Positions 10,289 through 21,481 of a DNA stretch of 64,000 bases are shown here, in pieces (the first letter of the stretch is position 1; each line of letters opens with the position of its first letter). Origin of the DNA: Apoda limacodes (taxonomy: Eukaryota > Arthropoda > Insecta > Lepidoptera > Limacodidae). A program made the position numbers and the translations under genes. The notes beneath the pieces were generated by a model that made no database searches, was not told the DNA's origin, and saw only the letters and a program-made list of their open reading frames with translations. The DNA is taken from assembly GCA_946406115.1 (NCBI GenBank), contig OX291547.1, positions 4,593,001 to 4,657,000 on the forward strand, given 5' to 3'.

Positions 10289-11642
10289 ATGGTTTCCTCG
10301 CGGATTATATTTGCTGCGCTGTGTGTGCTCACAGTACACAGTGCTGTCATAAACAGTCAAGGTAAAGTTTTATTTTTAGAACATATAAATAAAAATTGAT
10401 TCATCATTATTTGATACAACACACATGTAAAATTTATTTGCCTTAGTTTAGTTTTCAAAATGCGAAATAATGGATTTCGAAGAATTATTTTTGTTATTTG
10501 TTGCAGATGCAATTGTGAAAAGAGTTGCACGTTCTCCCTGCGACTCGTGTGAACACCCTAAGGGACCGCCCCCCCCTCCACCACCACCACCATTTTTCCG
10601 ATCACAGCAGTGGTCCGGCCTTGCTAGGAGCGCTGACGGAGCTCAACAAGGAGTTTTTAGTGGAGCAGCAGCCTCTGCAGAAGGTGGTGGTCAGCAGGCT
10701 GGACAAGCATTTTCTTTGGCTTCCTCATCAGTCGGAGCTGGATCTGGTAGATATGGAGGCAAATCTGGTGGATACGGTGGCGGACAACAGAGATATCACG
10801 AAAGTGGAAGCTATAAAGAATCTCACTATTCTTCCCAAAACGGGGGCTCCTTCGGATCCGGAGGTCAAGGAAGTGGATACGGTGAAAATGGACAAGTTCA
10901 ATTAGGACATAGTAGTTCTGCATTTGAAAACGGGAAACAAGGTTTTGGATCCCAGGAAAGTTATGGCGCTGGTACTTCTTCATTTGGAAGAGGTGATCAA
11001 GGAGATGAGCAGCAGTCAGTTCAGTCCGGCAGATTCACAAATTCCGAAGCCTCCGCTCAAAGTAGTAGTTCTGCTGGAGGACGCAGTTACAATGATGCTC
11101 GTCATAGATCTAATTCTGCGGACACTAAGTTCACAGGCCAACGTGATATTGGGGATGGACAATATGGTGATTCTATAAAATCCCAAGGACAACAGTTAGG
11201 TTCATCAGGAGGTGGAAAATATGGAGGTTCCTCAAAGTATCAAGGCGAACAGTTTAGTTCGTCAGGAGGTGGACAATATAAGTCTTCAAAATTCCACGCC
11301 GAAGAATCAGGCTCATCTGGCAGTTCTTCAACATTAGGCTCATCAGGAAACGAACAGCAAATCCAATCATCTGGTAATGGTCAGTGGCAACAGGGTAGTC
11401 ATGGATCTAGCTCCGGTTCCTCTAGTCAATCTAGCACTGGAACAGGTGCCTCGAGTGGTTCTAGTCAACAGGCTCTTAGCGAAAAGCAGTCAACTCTCGG
11501 AGGCGCGTTGAACTTAGCCTCCCAAGGTCTTCAAGACAGTCAGCAGCAGTCAGGATGTAATACTTGTGGCAAGAGCAGCTATGCTCTCAGCAACGCTAAG
11601 AGTCTCAGTGGATCAGCAGTAGCTTTATCTATTGGTGGTTAA
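10289..11642 (+). CDS. gene A1: secreted Gly/Ser/Gln-rich low-complexity protein
   Basis: Exons 10289-10361 and 11642-terminating 10507-11642; intron 10362-10506 (GT…AG, phase 1, 145 bp). The 402-aa product starts with a 24-residue leader (MVSSRIIFAALCVLTVHSA…) that reads as a signal peptide. Then come KRVAR followed by SPCDSC (a possible R-x-x-R proprotein site and a CxxC), a proline run and 'SQQWSGLARSADG'. About 280 residues of Gly/Ser/Gln/Tyr-rich repeats follow (loose 'SSGGGKYGGSS' units). The end has CNTC at 375-378 and ALSNAKS…GSAVALS. It is a close paralogue of gene A2 on the minus strand at 26-27.7 kb. I do not recognise the family. A structural secreted protein (silk, glue, cuticle or egg coat) is inferred from architecture. 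The in-frame ATG at 10470 lies in the intron and was rejected. Confidence 0.85.
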
Positions 11643-11701
11643 ATTATTATTGATTCGAATTCGAATTCATTAATTTATTGGACCATGTTGTAAATATTTA
11701 A

Positions 11702-11707
11702 AATAAA
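11702..11707 (+). terminator. poly(A) signal of gene A1
   Basis: AATAAA, 60 bp after the stop codon, followed by a T/GT-rich stretch. The same signal is repeated in the downstream duplicated copy near 12340. Confidence 0.65.
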
Positions 11708-11900
11708 TTTTGATTGTTTACATTGTCTTTATTTTCTTTATTAACTCGAGAATTATTTAAAGAAAACTGATTTCTAGGAGTAGGTTTGTGAAAAACTATA
11801 ATTCCAACAAAAACATGCTGCAAAGACGTGCCAAGTCTCGACAAAGACGATTTTTTTATAAAAAGTAGTAAAATCTCATAAAGAGCCGAGTCTAGGAGGG

Positions 11901-12254
11901 AAATTCCACGCCGAAGAATCGGGCTCATCTGGAAGTTCTTCAAAATTAGGCTCATTAGGAAACGAACAGCAAATCCAATCATCTGGTAGTGGTCAGTAGC
12001 AAAAGGGTTGTCATGGATATAGCTCTGGTTCCTCTAGTCAATCTAGCAGTGGAGCATGTGCCTCGAGTGGTTCTAGTCAACAGGCTCTTAGCGAAAAACA
12101 GTCATCTCTCGGAGGCGCGTTGAACTTAGCCTCCCAAGGTCTTCAAGCAAGTCAGCAGCAATCAGGATGTAGAACTTGTGGCAAAAGCAGCTATGCTCTC
12201 AGCAACGCTAAGAGTCACAGTGGATCAGCAGTAGCTTTATCTATTCGTGGTTAA
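11901..12254 (+). pseudogene. truncated copy of gene A1 terminal exon
   Basis: This corresponds to the last 118 codons of gene A1, through the CxxC (CRTC) and the ALSNAKS…SGSAVALS tail, ending at its own TAA. It has no start, no first exon and no splice acceptor, and one in-frame TAG at 11997-11999 (in the phrase 'ggtcagtagcaa'). Apart from that stop the frame is unbroken and the conserved C-terminal module is retained, so the duplication is either young or was selected for a time. Confidence 0.8.
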
Positions 12255-12537
12255 ATTATTATTGATTCGTGTAAAATTGATTTAGGTTTTCTGAATTCAA
12301 ATTAGTTAATTTATTGGACTATGTTGTAAATTTTTAAAATAAATTTTGATTGTTCACATTGTCTTTATTTTCTTTAGTAACTCGAGAATTCTTTAATGAA
12401 AACTGATTTCTAGGAGAAGGTTTGTGAAAAACTATAATTCCAACAAAAACATGCTGCAAAGACGTGCCAAGTCTCGATAAAGATGATTTATTTATAAAAA
12501 GTAGTAAAATCTCATAAAGAGCCAAGTCTAGGAGGGG

Positions 12538-13630
12538 GGTATAAGAAAAGAACAATTGTAAATAAACATAATATAAAACAAGTAATTTTAGCTAAAATCT
12601 GGCCTACCTTTTACTCGTCAAATGCCATTCTTTTACATTTTAATACACAAAACATTTTGATTAATGACAAGGTAATTAGGTTAATATATTTTTGTATGAC
12701 ATATTGTTGAAAATGTTGTAGGAGGCATTGTTACTTTTACGTTTTTCTGTTGACCTGAGCTTGGGTTTATAGCAACAACGGTCAAGTTATATAAAATTCA
12801 ATAACATATAAAAAAAATAGAGTTAAGACCCAAGCGAATACATACATAACATTGGTCTTTTGAAATACAATTTTATTGCTATCGCCAAAGATGACTTATA
12901 CGTCTAGATGCCGTGTCCGAAACAACATCAAACGGAGTGTTGTAAGCCATTTTCCTATTAATGTGTGTGTAAATTAACTAATACGACTATCATTATTACA
13001 TCTATGTGCGTAATTTTGGTGTTACCAACCTTAAAGTGATTACCCCGAATTTGGGAGTTCTTACTTATTATTCGGTACTACAATTTATTTTCACATTCGA
13101 TGGCCCCTTGTGGTGACACATTATTTTGAGATAGAACGTAAGCCTTTGATACGAAGGTAGCAACATGCTGACCATGGCCATGTAATGCGCGTTAAAATCT
13201 TAAAGTATGTTCCAAATATTATATACTGTAGTGCTAAAATATAGATGGGTGTACAAAATAAAATTCGTCCTTCATTGCCATGACATCCGTGCGCCCATAG
13301 GTCCCCGCCATGTGACAACAGCCGTGTTTTGTTGAAAAAAATTTTTTAGCATAGAAAGCTATGGCATCACCGAGCCATTCAAATCGTTTTGTTCGCGAAT
13401 GTCAAGAAACAAAATAGTTTTTCACTATTTTTAAAGAATATCCACTGATCTACCTCCTGAGCATGTGCAGCCAATGCGTTAAATGCGGACTGTAATTGCC
13501 GCCAAATTTATCATAGAGCGCATTCATTTTTAGTCAACAGATAGATGGAATGCGCGCGTAGAGAGCATAGAGCACATTCAATGCGTAGATATTAGGATTA
13601 CTATATGTCTTTTGCGAAAGCGATATTGCT
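12538..13630. other. intergenic, no gene seen
   Basis: AT-rich sequence without an exon-like frame. The minus-strand frame at 13121-13318 has no recognisable domain. Confidence 0.35.
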
Positions 13631-13699
13631 GATATGGTTAAAGCAGCTCGTAGGAATCGGAACACAATGTTGTTGTTTAAATGTGTACAATTTTCTCAA

Positions 13700-15682
13700 T
13701 TAACATTTAATATGAATCTTATACTCGTCAGTTTTGCTGCTTGGGAACAGTCACAAAATGCTATTGGTATTTTCTGTGATCTATCAAAGGCATTCGACTG
13801 CGTGCAACATGAAACTCTTATAAGGAAACTGAGTCATTATGGTATTGCAGATTTGGTTCTTGAGCTTATCCGCTCATATTTGAGTAGTAGAATGCAGAAG
13901 GTTCAAATCAATGAAGTAAAATCCAATGGCTCTGAAGTAAAATTAGGAGTTCCTCAAGGTTCTATTTTAGGTCCTTTTCTATTTTTAATTTACATAAATG
14001 ACTTGCCTTTCTTTGTGGAGAAGCTGTGCAAGATTGTACTATTTGCTGATGACACATCTCTTTTATTTAAAGTTGACAGAAATAAAACTAATTTTGACGA
14101 CGTAAGTAGTGCGCTTTCTCAGGTTCTTCATTGGTTTACGGCAAATAATTTACTTCTTAATGCGAAAAAGACTAAGTGTTTAAAATTTATGATGCCAAAT
14201 GTCAGAAACATAAGTACAAAATTATCCCTAAACGGAGAAGAAATAGAACTATTAGACTCAACAGTGTTTCTAGGTATTACATTAGACAATAGGCTGCAGT
14301 GGAACCCTCATATTTCAGTTCTTGCAGGAAAACTCAGTTCAGCTGCCTATGCAGTTAGGAAAGTTAGGCAGCTTACAGATGTTGACACTGCTTGCTTGGT
14401 CTACTTTAGCTATTTCCATTCCGTCATGTCTTATGGCATTTTGCTTTGGGGTAAGGCAGCTGATATTGATACAGTCTTTATTTTGCAAAAGAGAGCAGTA
14501 CGGTCAATTTATAAATTAGGACCTCGAATTTCTCTTAGGGAACTATTCAGGGAAATTGATATTTTAACTGTTCCTTGCCAATATATCTTTGCTTGTATAA
14601 TGTATGTACGCCAAAATTGTCACTTATTTGCAAAAAATAGTGACCTCCACAGTGTTAATACAAGGAATAAGGATAAATTGGTAGTTCCAAAATGTCGTCT
14701 TCAGAAGGTACATAGCTCTTTCGCAATACAAAGTATATTTTTCTACAATATAATTCCAGAACATGTGGTTAATTTACCCTCAAATTAATTTAAAATATAT
14801 GTCAAAGATATTTAAATGAAAAAAAGCTATTACAAAGTTGATGAATACATAAATGATAAAAATGCTTGGAAAAATTAGAACTTAATTGATTTGTATTGGG
14901 GCATTTGAAATATTATTTTTTTAAATTTAAAACATTGTATATTATGTTATTACCTAGTGTAAGGCTATATAGTATTTTTATATGATGTATAAAAGATTAG
15001 AAACTAGTGAGTTTATTGCCGTTGCTGCTCGGTAGTAAAGCATTGCGAACCTTCCAATCTTCTCCTCTTATATTTTGTTCCTTTACTACATACATTATAA
15101 CTAGTACAATCGAAGTTTTATTGGAGTTGCTTGAGTGTGTCATGCTCTCTCAAAGTGTCTCTGCGGTGGTGGCGTGTGTGTCGGGTCGTTACGTTCCCTA
15201 AAACCTGGTTGAGCGAAGCGATGGCTGATTCATGTGTCATACTCGTGAACGGGTGCCGCCTGTGGAGGCTGGTCTGCTCTTGCAAACTTCTTGCTATTCT
15301 TAGTATTTAGTCTTACTTTTTTGTTTTGTTTATTAATACTGTAAGACATTGATTATTTCTTAGTGATGAATACATAAACTGTCTTTTGTTTATATTAGAT
15401 ACTTTTTTATGTTGTGCTTGTGCTTTATATTTCATGTTTTTTTATGTTTGTAATGGAAAGTGTCCTTTTATGATAGGGAGGGCATTTTCCAATATTTTAA
15501 TTGGACGCTGTAAAAGAAAGGGAGAAAAGAAATGCCCTTGCTGAGTTTCTTGCCGGTTCTTCTCAGTACAAGGTCTCCCGCCCTGTAGACTTACGAACTG
15601 ATGGCGTAGTGACATTCATAAGTGCTCAATTATTGTAGCCTAATCTGAATAAAATTATATTGAATTGAATTGAATTGAATAT
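13700..15682 (+). mobile_element. 5'-truncated non-LTR retrotransposon (LINE)
   Basis: A reverse-transcriptase frame, then about 850 bp of 3' sequence ending in a short tandem tail of TTGAA units at about 15656-15680. The upstream endonuclease domain and ORF1 are missing, so the copy is 5'-truncated. The left edge is uncertain, since non-element sequence seems to run into the RT frame near 13740. The microsatellite-like tail fits CR1/Jockey-group elements. Clade assignment is inferred. Confidence 0.8.
13730..14788 (+). CDS. LINE reverse transcriptase, N-terminally truncated
   Basis: The frame open from 13634 to 14788 (384 codons) encodes RT motifs from about residue 35 on. These are 'FCDLSKAFDCVQH' (motif A with its catalytic Asp), 'GVPQGSILGPFLF' (motif B) and 'LFADDTS' (motif C, FADD), then the thumb ('FLGITLDNRLQW') and a C-terminal part with 'LQKRAVRSIY'. 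The first 35 or so codons do not look like RT and probably derive from flanking DNA. Full-length elements carry an endonuclease before this point, so the copy cannot move on its own. No stops occur within the retained part, which suggests a fairly young copy. Confidence 0.85.
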   Translation, partial: SFAAWEQSQNAIGIFCDLSKAFDCVQHETLIRKLSHYGIADLVLELIRSYLSSRMQKVQINEVKSNGSEVKLGVPQGSILGPFLFLIYINDLPFFVEKLCKIVLFADDTSLLFKVDRNKTNFDDVSSALSQVLHWFTANNLLLNAKKTKCLKFMMPNVRNISTKLSLNGEEIELLDSTVFLGITLDNRLQWNPHISVLAGKLSSAAYAVRKVRQLTDVDTACLVYFSYFHSVMSYGILLWGKAADIDTVFILQKRAVRSIYKLGPRISLRELFREIDILTVPCQYIFACIMYVRQNCHLFAKNSDLHSVNTRNKDKLVVPKCRLQKVHSSFAIQSIFFYNIIPEHVVNLPSN

Positions 15683-17084
15683 TGTAAGTTACAGTGTAAT
15701 TTAATTACCACCGGTACTACGGCGCTTATTCTAAAAAGCCCTCTTAAATTTTTAGTTTTAGCTTTTATATTTTAATTATTAGTTAGGAAAAGCGCATACG
15801 TAACACATATTCTGAGAAAATTACATGCTTTTGCCTATTTTGAGCAATTTAAATCGTAGGACCTAAAAAAGAAAATCAAACAAAAATCATTATAAGTACA
15901 TCATATTTGTTTTTCATAAGACCTAATAAGTCTATCATTGTAAATGTATAACTTATATTACTTATTGACGTCGAATATTACACAAACAATGCAAATTACA
16001 CTCACCCTATAATTTTACACACCCAATTGCGCGTGTGCGTACACCGTCTTGCTAATAAAGTACCTATAGTACTAGTACTAGTACTAGTAATACTAGTAAA
16101 AGTAGCATGAGAAAGTTTGTCTTGTCTCTGTAAATATGTGAAGAATAAAGAAAAAGTGTGTGTGCGTGTTTATCTGTTTGTGTGTGCGTGTGTGTGCCTG
16201 GCATTTAAAAAACAAATCATACAGGCATAGTAACTGTGTATATCTATCAACACGAATTCAGGGAAAAAATATTAAATTGTTTTATGCTCATAATATAATT
16301 AGGCACAGTAGATTTGAAAAAATAGAATTAAACGAGTAAAAGATAGGCAAGACTTGACTGTTTATGAGATTTCACTATTTTTTATAAACACGTCATCTCG
16401 ACCAAAACTGGGATCCTTGTTTTACGGTATGTTTTAGTTGGGATTTCACTTCTATTTGTATGTTATTTTATTCTTATTTCATGTACGACGATTTTGGGTT
16501 GGCAATATCCTTCTTTCTGGTTCTATTTCTTGTACCTCGGCTACTGTTTAGTAAGTTCTTCTCGGTGATTTAAAAGTTTAAATTTTTTGAAAGATTGGAT
16601 CTAAAATAGTCAGTCTGAGTCTGTCTAGGAAGTCTGATCTTCGAGCTTGAATGTTACTGTAGTCTAGGTTGATTGGATGAACCACAAGGAGGTTGGTCAC
16701 TCTTAAAAGTGCTACGTAAGCTCGGCCATTCAAGAGTACCTGCAGAGGAGCCAATATATATCTTCAACAGTTTCGCTGCGCTCCCGCTCTTTGGGTTCTT
16801 TCTAATAGCATAGTTTCGCTGGGCTTGGTATTTTCCTATAACTTCTCATTTTGATGATCGATAGAGTTTATCGCTACTAACAATTTTTTAATAAAGAAAA
16901 AAGCGGGATTGAAATCACTTTCCCCGCAATTCACTATCACTAATTCTGACTCCTTATCATATCACTTTCCGTGCGACATCCCATCTCTACTGCTACCGAC
17001 CACTCGATGCATGTCGACCGCTGGCTGTCGACATATTTCTAAAGAAAGGTCCTAAGAATACGAAAAACTATTTGCAAATGATAT
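15683..17084. other. intergenic, simple repeats only
   Basis: Contains a short 'tagtac' repeat near 16069-16096 and a GT-rich run at about 16158-16198. No coding region is supported. Confidence 0.4.
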
Positions 17085-17190
17085 CTGCCATGTTTTTTTG
17101 ATATATATATCTAGTTTAAACTAGATCTATCGACAAAAACAGTTACCGCAATTAACAAGCTACGAGTAAATTAATTAAACATAATCTTTC
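17085..17190 (+). repeat. interspersed repeat fragment, shared with 47715-47830
   Basis: Blocks 'atatctagtt', 'aaactaga', 'acaagc' and 'ttaattaaacata' recur in the same order at 47725-47805, in the same orientation. At the second site the fragment is attached to a longer repeat containing 'cccgaagtttcggctgg', so this is probably the shorter end of the same element. Confidence 0.5.
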
Positions 17191-17847
17191 CTTGTATCTA
17201 TCCTTAAGAGTATCGGAATCGCAACGCGCTCCATCCAACAGGATTTTACATCTGTGATGCATATCAGTCCCTCAAACTCAATGTTTTTTTTATAACAAGA
17301 TCAGAAAAATAATATCTGCGTCTGTGGTTTTTAAGTTTTACGTTAAATTGTGTAGTTCTAAAATTATTAGAGTGCAAAATTTGTGATTTATGGTTAGAAC
17401 AGTTGCAACTTTGTGCTCATTATAAAAAAAACATTTCCGAAAATTTTAAAAAACCACAGACTTTGTAAATAAAAAAAAATCCTAAATAATAAAGTTTTAC
17501 TGTCATTCTTACTAAATTAAATAAATAAACAGTTAAATACGAAACACAAAAATCATTATCCAAATTTGTACAACGCAAATGCTTTCTCGTGTGGCATACG
17601 CGGGGGGCAAACGAGGTAGCAGAAGTTCAAAAATTCAAATTAAAATTCCAAATTCAAAATATTTTTATTCAAATGGGTTACTAAGAACACTTTCGAAACG
17701 TCAGAACGTTATGTTAAAAGGTCAATGTACCTAATTCTATTCAATGGTTGGGTCCATAATGTAGCAAATAGACAGCGTTGCCGACTTTTAAGTATTAGAT
17801 ACAATTTTTGATGCACAATATAGTTCTTTTCGTTTGACCTACGAGTA

Positions 17848-18042
17848 CATAACATAAGTATGTAAGATAAGTATGTTACACAAGTATGTAACAAAGGGAT
17901 GTAACATAAGTATGTAACATAAGTATGTAAGATAACTATGTAACACAAGTATGTAACACAAGTATGTAACACAAGTATGTAACACAAGTATGTAACACAA
18001 GTATGTTACATAAGTATGTAGCATAAATATGTAACATAAGTC
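17848..18042 (+). repeat. 13-bp minisatellite, about 15 units
   Basis: The unit is AAGTATGTAACAC with variants (TAACAT, TAAGAT, TTACAC). Five nearly perfect units run through 17947-18005. The long minus-strand frames across it only reflect the 39-bp (3 x 13) coding period and are not genes. Confidence 0.9.
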
Positions 18043-18119
18043 GAAACAGCAGTCAATTATAGCAACACCGGGCTACTCAAAGGGAATATCATCTTTTGAC
18101 AAAGCTAACATTTGTTCAT

Positions 18120-18215
18120 CACATAAATATTTGTTTGTCCGGAAACGAACCCACTCCCATCAGTTCAGCAGGCAGGTCATTTTCCACTGTGACACAGAGC
18201 CGCCGATGGTATAAT
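18120..18215 (-). mobile_element. tRNA-headed SINE fragment, antisense
   Basis: On the minus strand, 'ggctctgtgtcacagtgg' and 'gtgggttcgtttccgg' take the places of the A and B boxes, followed by 'caaatatttatgtgatgaac'. The body matches the SINE at 47410-47530. The copy is decayed. Confidence 0.5.
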
Positions 18216-19050
18216 CTAATTAGTAATAATCTTTCATTGTCTCCTTGGTAGTATAACAAGAAGTGCCCTGTCGCATTTTGTTTATCTGACTGTCTCAATT
18301 TTATCCGTAAATACTGAACAGACCTCGGGTTTTCATAATAAATATAGTATTTAATGAGAAAGTTTGAAATCGATAACTGATTGTTGAGGATATAAGGGCT
18401 CTTTACCTAGCAAATTTTTCTTTCTGGTATAGATGGCAACCTTTCCTGTTTTATTTCTTGTATTGGTTTGATTTGCGTGAATAAAGTTATTTTTAGGAAT
18501 AAAAATAATCGCCCAGCTAGTTAAAACATATCTGTAAAATCTAATAAGCCAGCTAGACCCAATTGATTCAAAGTGACTGTGAGAAGGTGGCCTTACTTCC
18601 ATCGCAGACAATTGAAAAATTAAAATTTACTTCTGGTATATCGGTAGTCTAACCATTTTGAGCTAACGAGTCTTACGGACAAAGAACTTATATTATCCCA
18701 TAGTGTAACTGCATGAAATATCCACCTGGCTCCTTAAAAGAAGGTCATTGTTTGAAACCAATGTTCTTTAGTCAATGAAAGAAGTAGATCTCAGCCAACA
18801 AAAGATCAACAAGGAAATTCCTTTATTTATATTCTTTTGTCAAATGTTACATCACCACGTGCAAAAATATTGTAATAGAAACAAGCCCTGGGGCGCAGGG
18901 ATTCACCGACCACAAAACACGGTGTCACATCCAATATTTACTGTTGACATTGTCACCTTGGTGGCTTCGAGCATATAGTTAACACCTCCCGACGTACGAT
19001 GTTTTTCCTATAATATATGTAACATGACATTATTTACACAGTTAATTTGC
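18216..19050. other. intergenic with a short SINE head remnant
   Basis: At 18660-18680, 'gagctaacgagtcttacgg' matches the 5' end of the tRNA-like SINE at 21246-21330 in the same antisense orientation. Otherwise no gene is visible before the promoter of the next gene. Confidence 0.4.
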
Positions 19051-19053
19051 GAC

Positions 19054-19060
19054 TATAAAA
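19054..19060 (+). promoter_or_regulatory. TATA box of gene B1
   Basis: TATAAAA, 48 bp before the ATG. This is the shortest spacing among the six genes. Confidence 0.7.
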
Positions 19061-19101
19061 TGTGAAACTCGCACAGATAACGTGCAAATAAAATCGGTAA
19101 T

Positions 19102-19814
19102 ATGTGGAAGATAGGAGTCATTTTAATTTTAGTTGTTGTTATATTTGACGTTGTTACAGGTGATGTAAAATGTAAGTTTGCAGTAAATCTTGTTAATATT
19201 ACATACTACCAGCAAGTAAGTAAATAAAAGCTTTTGTGGGATATACATATTACCTTCTTCTGGGTTTTAAAATCCAACAATCAATTCGAAAAAAAAGTAT
19301 AAGTGACTAAATTTTAGAGGATTTTTTGTTGTTTTACAATAAAATTGTAAGAAAATATACTGAACGAACACGTCAAAATTTTTATTTAAAATAAATAAAA
19401 TACGAACAGTAGGCAATTAGAGGGCTAAATAAAGGTTACATCTTTATTTCAGATGGACCTGCACAAAGAATAAAACGATCGCCGTACTACGGCTGCGACC
19501 CTGATTACGGTCCTCCGCACCCCAGGTTCTTCCCTCCACCACCGCCTCCACCGTTTTGGCCACATCCACCACCTCCGCCACCATTCTGGCCACCACCTCC
19601 ACCGCCGCCACCTCCCCCACAGACAGTGGTAGTCTACGAGCCCCAGCAGCAGCAACAGTCCCAAGCTATAAGCGAAGCAGCAGCAACGAACCAAGTGCAA
19701 GAACAGCCCTGTGACAGCTGCGGTGGACAGAGCCAAAGTTCAGCCATAAGTAACGCTCAGAGCAGGACTGGTGACGCAGTGGCCATCGCCATCGCTAGAG
19801 CCAAGAATAATTAA
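19102..19814 (+). CDS. gene B1: secreted Pro/Gln-rich protein with CxxC tail
   Basis: Exons 19102-19171 and 19453-19814; phase-1 intron 19172-19452 (281 bp, GTAAGT…CAG). The product is 143 aa: a hydrophobic leader (MWKIGVILILVVVIF…), then RIKR followed by SPYYGC (an R-x-K-R site). Next come 'PRFFPPPP' and three proline runs separated by FW, a Gln stretch, CDSC at 110-113 and SAISNAQS…TGDAVAIAI at the end. The leader and tail closely match gene B2 at 36.5 kb ('MWRIGV…', 'SAISNAQS'). The tail module is shared with the larger type A proteins. The function is unknown. It is likely secreted and cut after RIKR. The minus-strand frame over this exon is a shadow of the proline/glycine codons. Confidence 0.87.
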
Positions 19815-21010
19815 TTTATATAGCTATTTCAAATAGCTATTTTGTATCTTAAATATAGTCGTCATTGATTACACAAATATCAAATATTTATTTGATACTC
19901 AATTTCCACGATTGTGTTTGATAGTAAGACCTACATTACGTAGGGATCGAGTGCGTAAAACTTAAAAAGAAAATAAGGATTTTTTTGACATCAAATAAAC
20001 ATTTTCCCATCTGTGTGTTTGTGGTTTATTCAAGCATCTGCATGACTTACAGTAAAACATGCTGGCTGGTTTCTCAACTTTTTATGGTAACTATACTCAG
20101 ATTTATCTACCTAACAGGATCTGAATCGAGGAAATACAGACAAGAACTTGAGCGGCTGACTAGCCTCAAAGATACGTAAGATGTAAGTAGCAATGGGAAG
20201 ACCAGATAGCTCGCGTACTCTTTCTGGTGTGTTAATTTGGGGTGTTAATTTGGAACTGGTGGAACGCCTTTTATGTTGATGATATATAAAATTTTGTTAC
20301 GATTATCGATAGTTTTAGTATACGAGAAAAAAAAGGCAATTCATCACTCAAAAGTAAAAAGTTGCTCTTTCCCGCCCTTAACAATATTTGTTCGAGCACC
20401 CCCCTTCAATAGCAATTATTCTTCGAGAAATCCTTCTTTGAATGTTTCTATGGCGGCCATGTGGTTTTTCGCCATTCTGAACTTCTTCGATTCGGACTAG
20501 AGTGAAAGTACACATCGTGAAAGAAGTATGCCTCAGAATACTATAGTTTCAGCGGGCTGCACTGATGAGGAGCATATTTCAAAGATCTAGAAATATTCCC
20601 ATACTCACGGGACTGTTTCGATTTTTCTTAATTATTGTGTTGTTTACGTTTTGAGATCTGGGAAATTATAATTGCGACCATTTTTAGAGCGATGTCTCGA
20701 TTTCCCTCTCCCTCTTTCTGTATGGGTGTGTGTTTGTATTATATGTACGTGTGCTTTTTTTGTGAGATTGGATCTCTTAAGAACTAAAAGACCTATTTGC
20801 GTCATTTTTTGTCAAAATTATTTAATATTAAGGCAAACAAAAACATGGTAACTCTCAGACAGTTGCTGCCGCACAAAATTTTACTCATATTAACCCTAAT
20901 AATGATGATAATTGTAAACTTTCGTTGACACTGAACACACTTTCAGACCTTTTTAGTTTCAAGTTTTTTAGTCTCTTACAACTCACTATATATTTAAATG
21001 GGTTTTAAGT
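19815..21010. other. intergenic, no gene seen
   Basis: 3' flank of gene B1, with no canonical AATAAA close to the stop (AATATA-like forms near 19850, AATAAA near 19995). The frames at 19985-20179 and 20273-20500 lack any domain or exon signal. Confidence 0.35.
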
Positions 21011-21345
21011 GTAAAGAGCGCGGCGAGTTACGACCCTTTTAGTGCATTAAAATTAAAATGGAAGGCCTTTATACCCTCAGTTACCGATACATACTTTACG
21101 TAATCAAGTATGTTCCGGAGACTATGAGGGTTTGAAGCCTTCCATTACAGACGCTCGACAAAGTAATATTTCTTATAGTCGCTCAAAAGTAAAAAAAACG
21201 CCCTCTCTGCAAGAAGTAGATAGAATAGTCTATCAAAAAGAATATTGACTCATGAAGGATTTGAACCTCCGGCCTCCGATGGTCAAGACAGACTTTATAT
21301 CGGTGCTCTAACCTACTGAGCTAACGAGTCTAACGGACAGTAATA
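21011..21345 (-). mobile_element. SINE with tRNA-like head, copy 1 (antisense)
   Basis: On the minus strand, 21330-21246 folds as a tRNA-like cloverleaf of 85 nt: acceptor GACTCGT with ATGAGTC, D stem GCTC/GAGC and B-box GGTTCAAATCC. The body then runs to 'ctcgccgcgctctttac' at about 21011. Copy 2 at 24115-24357 has the same head and the same terminal block in the opposite orientation, and both share 'aatggaaggc' in the middle. Confidence 0.75.
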
Positions 21346-21481
21346 TAAAATTGTTATATTCTATAAACAATAATAATGTCACTACCTTGTGTCATCCACC
21401 TACTCTGTGAATGTAGGTATAGTTTGCAACTGTTTCGCAATAAATATTATCAACACGAACATAAAAGTACCTATTCTACAA

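Larger units (their letters stand above)
11288..12537 (+). repeat. 613-bp tandem duplication of the gene A1 3' end
   Basis: The block starting 'aaattccacgccgaagaatc' occurs at 11288 and again at 11901. Copy 1 (11288-11900) is the last third of the functional coding exon, its 3' UTR and about 190 bp beyond. Copy 2 (11901-about 12537) repeats all of this with scattered changes and a small insertion after the stop codon. Both copies end at 'agtctaggaggg', which marks the duplication breakpoint. Confidence 0.9.

Noticed and set aside
10470..10506. start of gene A1 at the ATG in the intron
   Set aside because: It bypasses the signal-peptide exon; the acceptor at 10505-10506 and the shared phase in all six genes support splicing.
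10657..10983. minus-strand frame over gene A1
   Set aside because: Shadow of Gly/Ser codons of the real exon.
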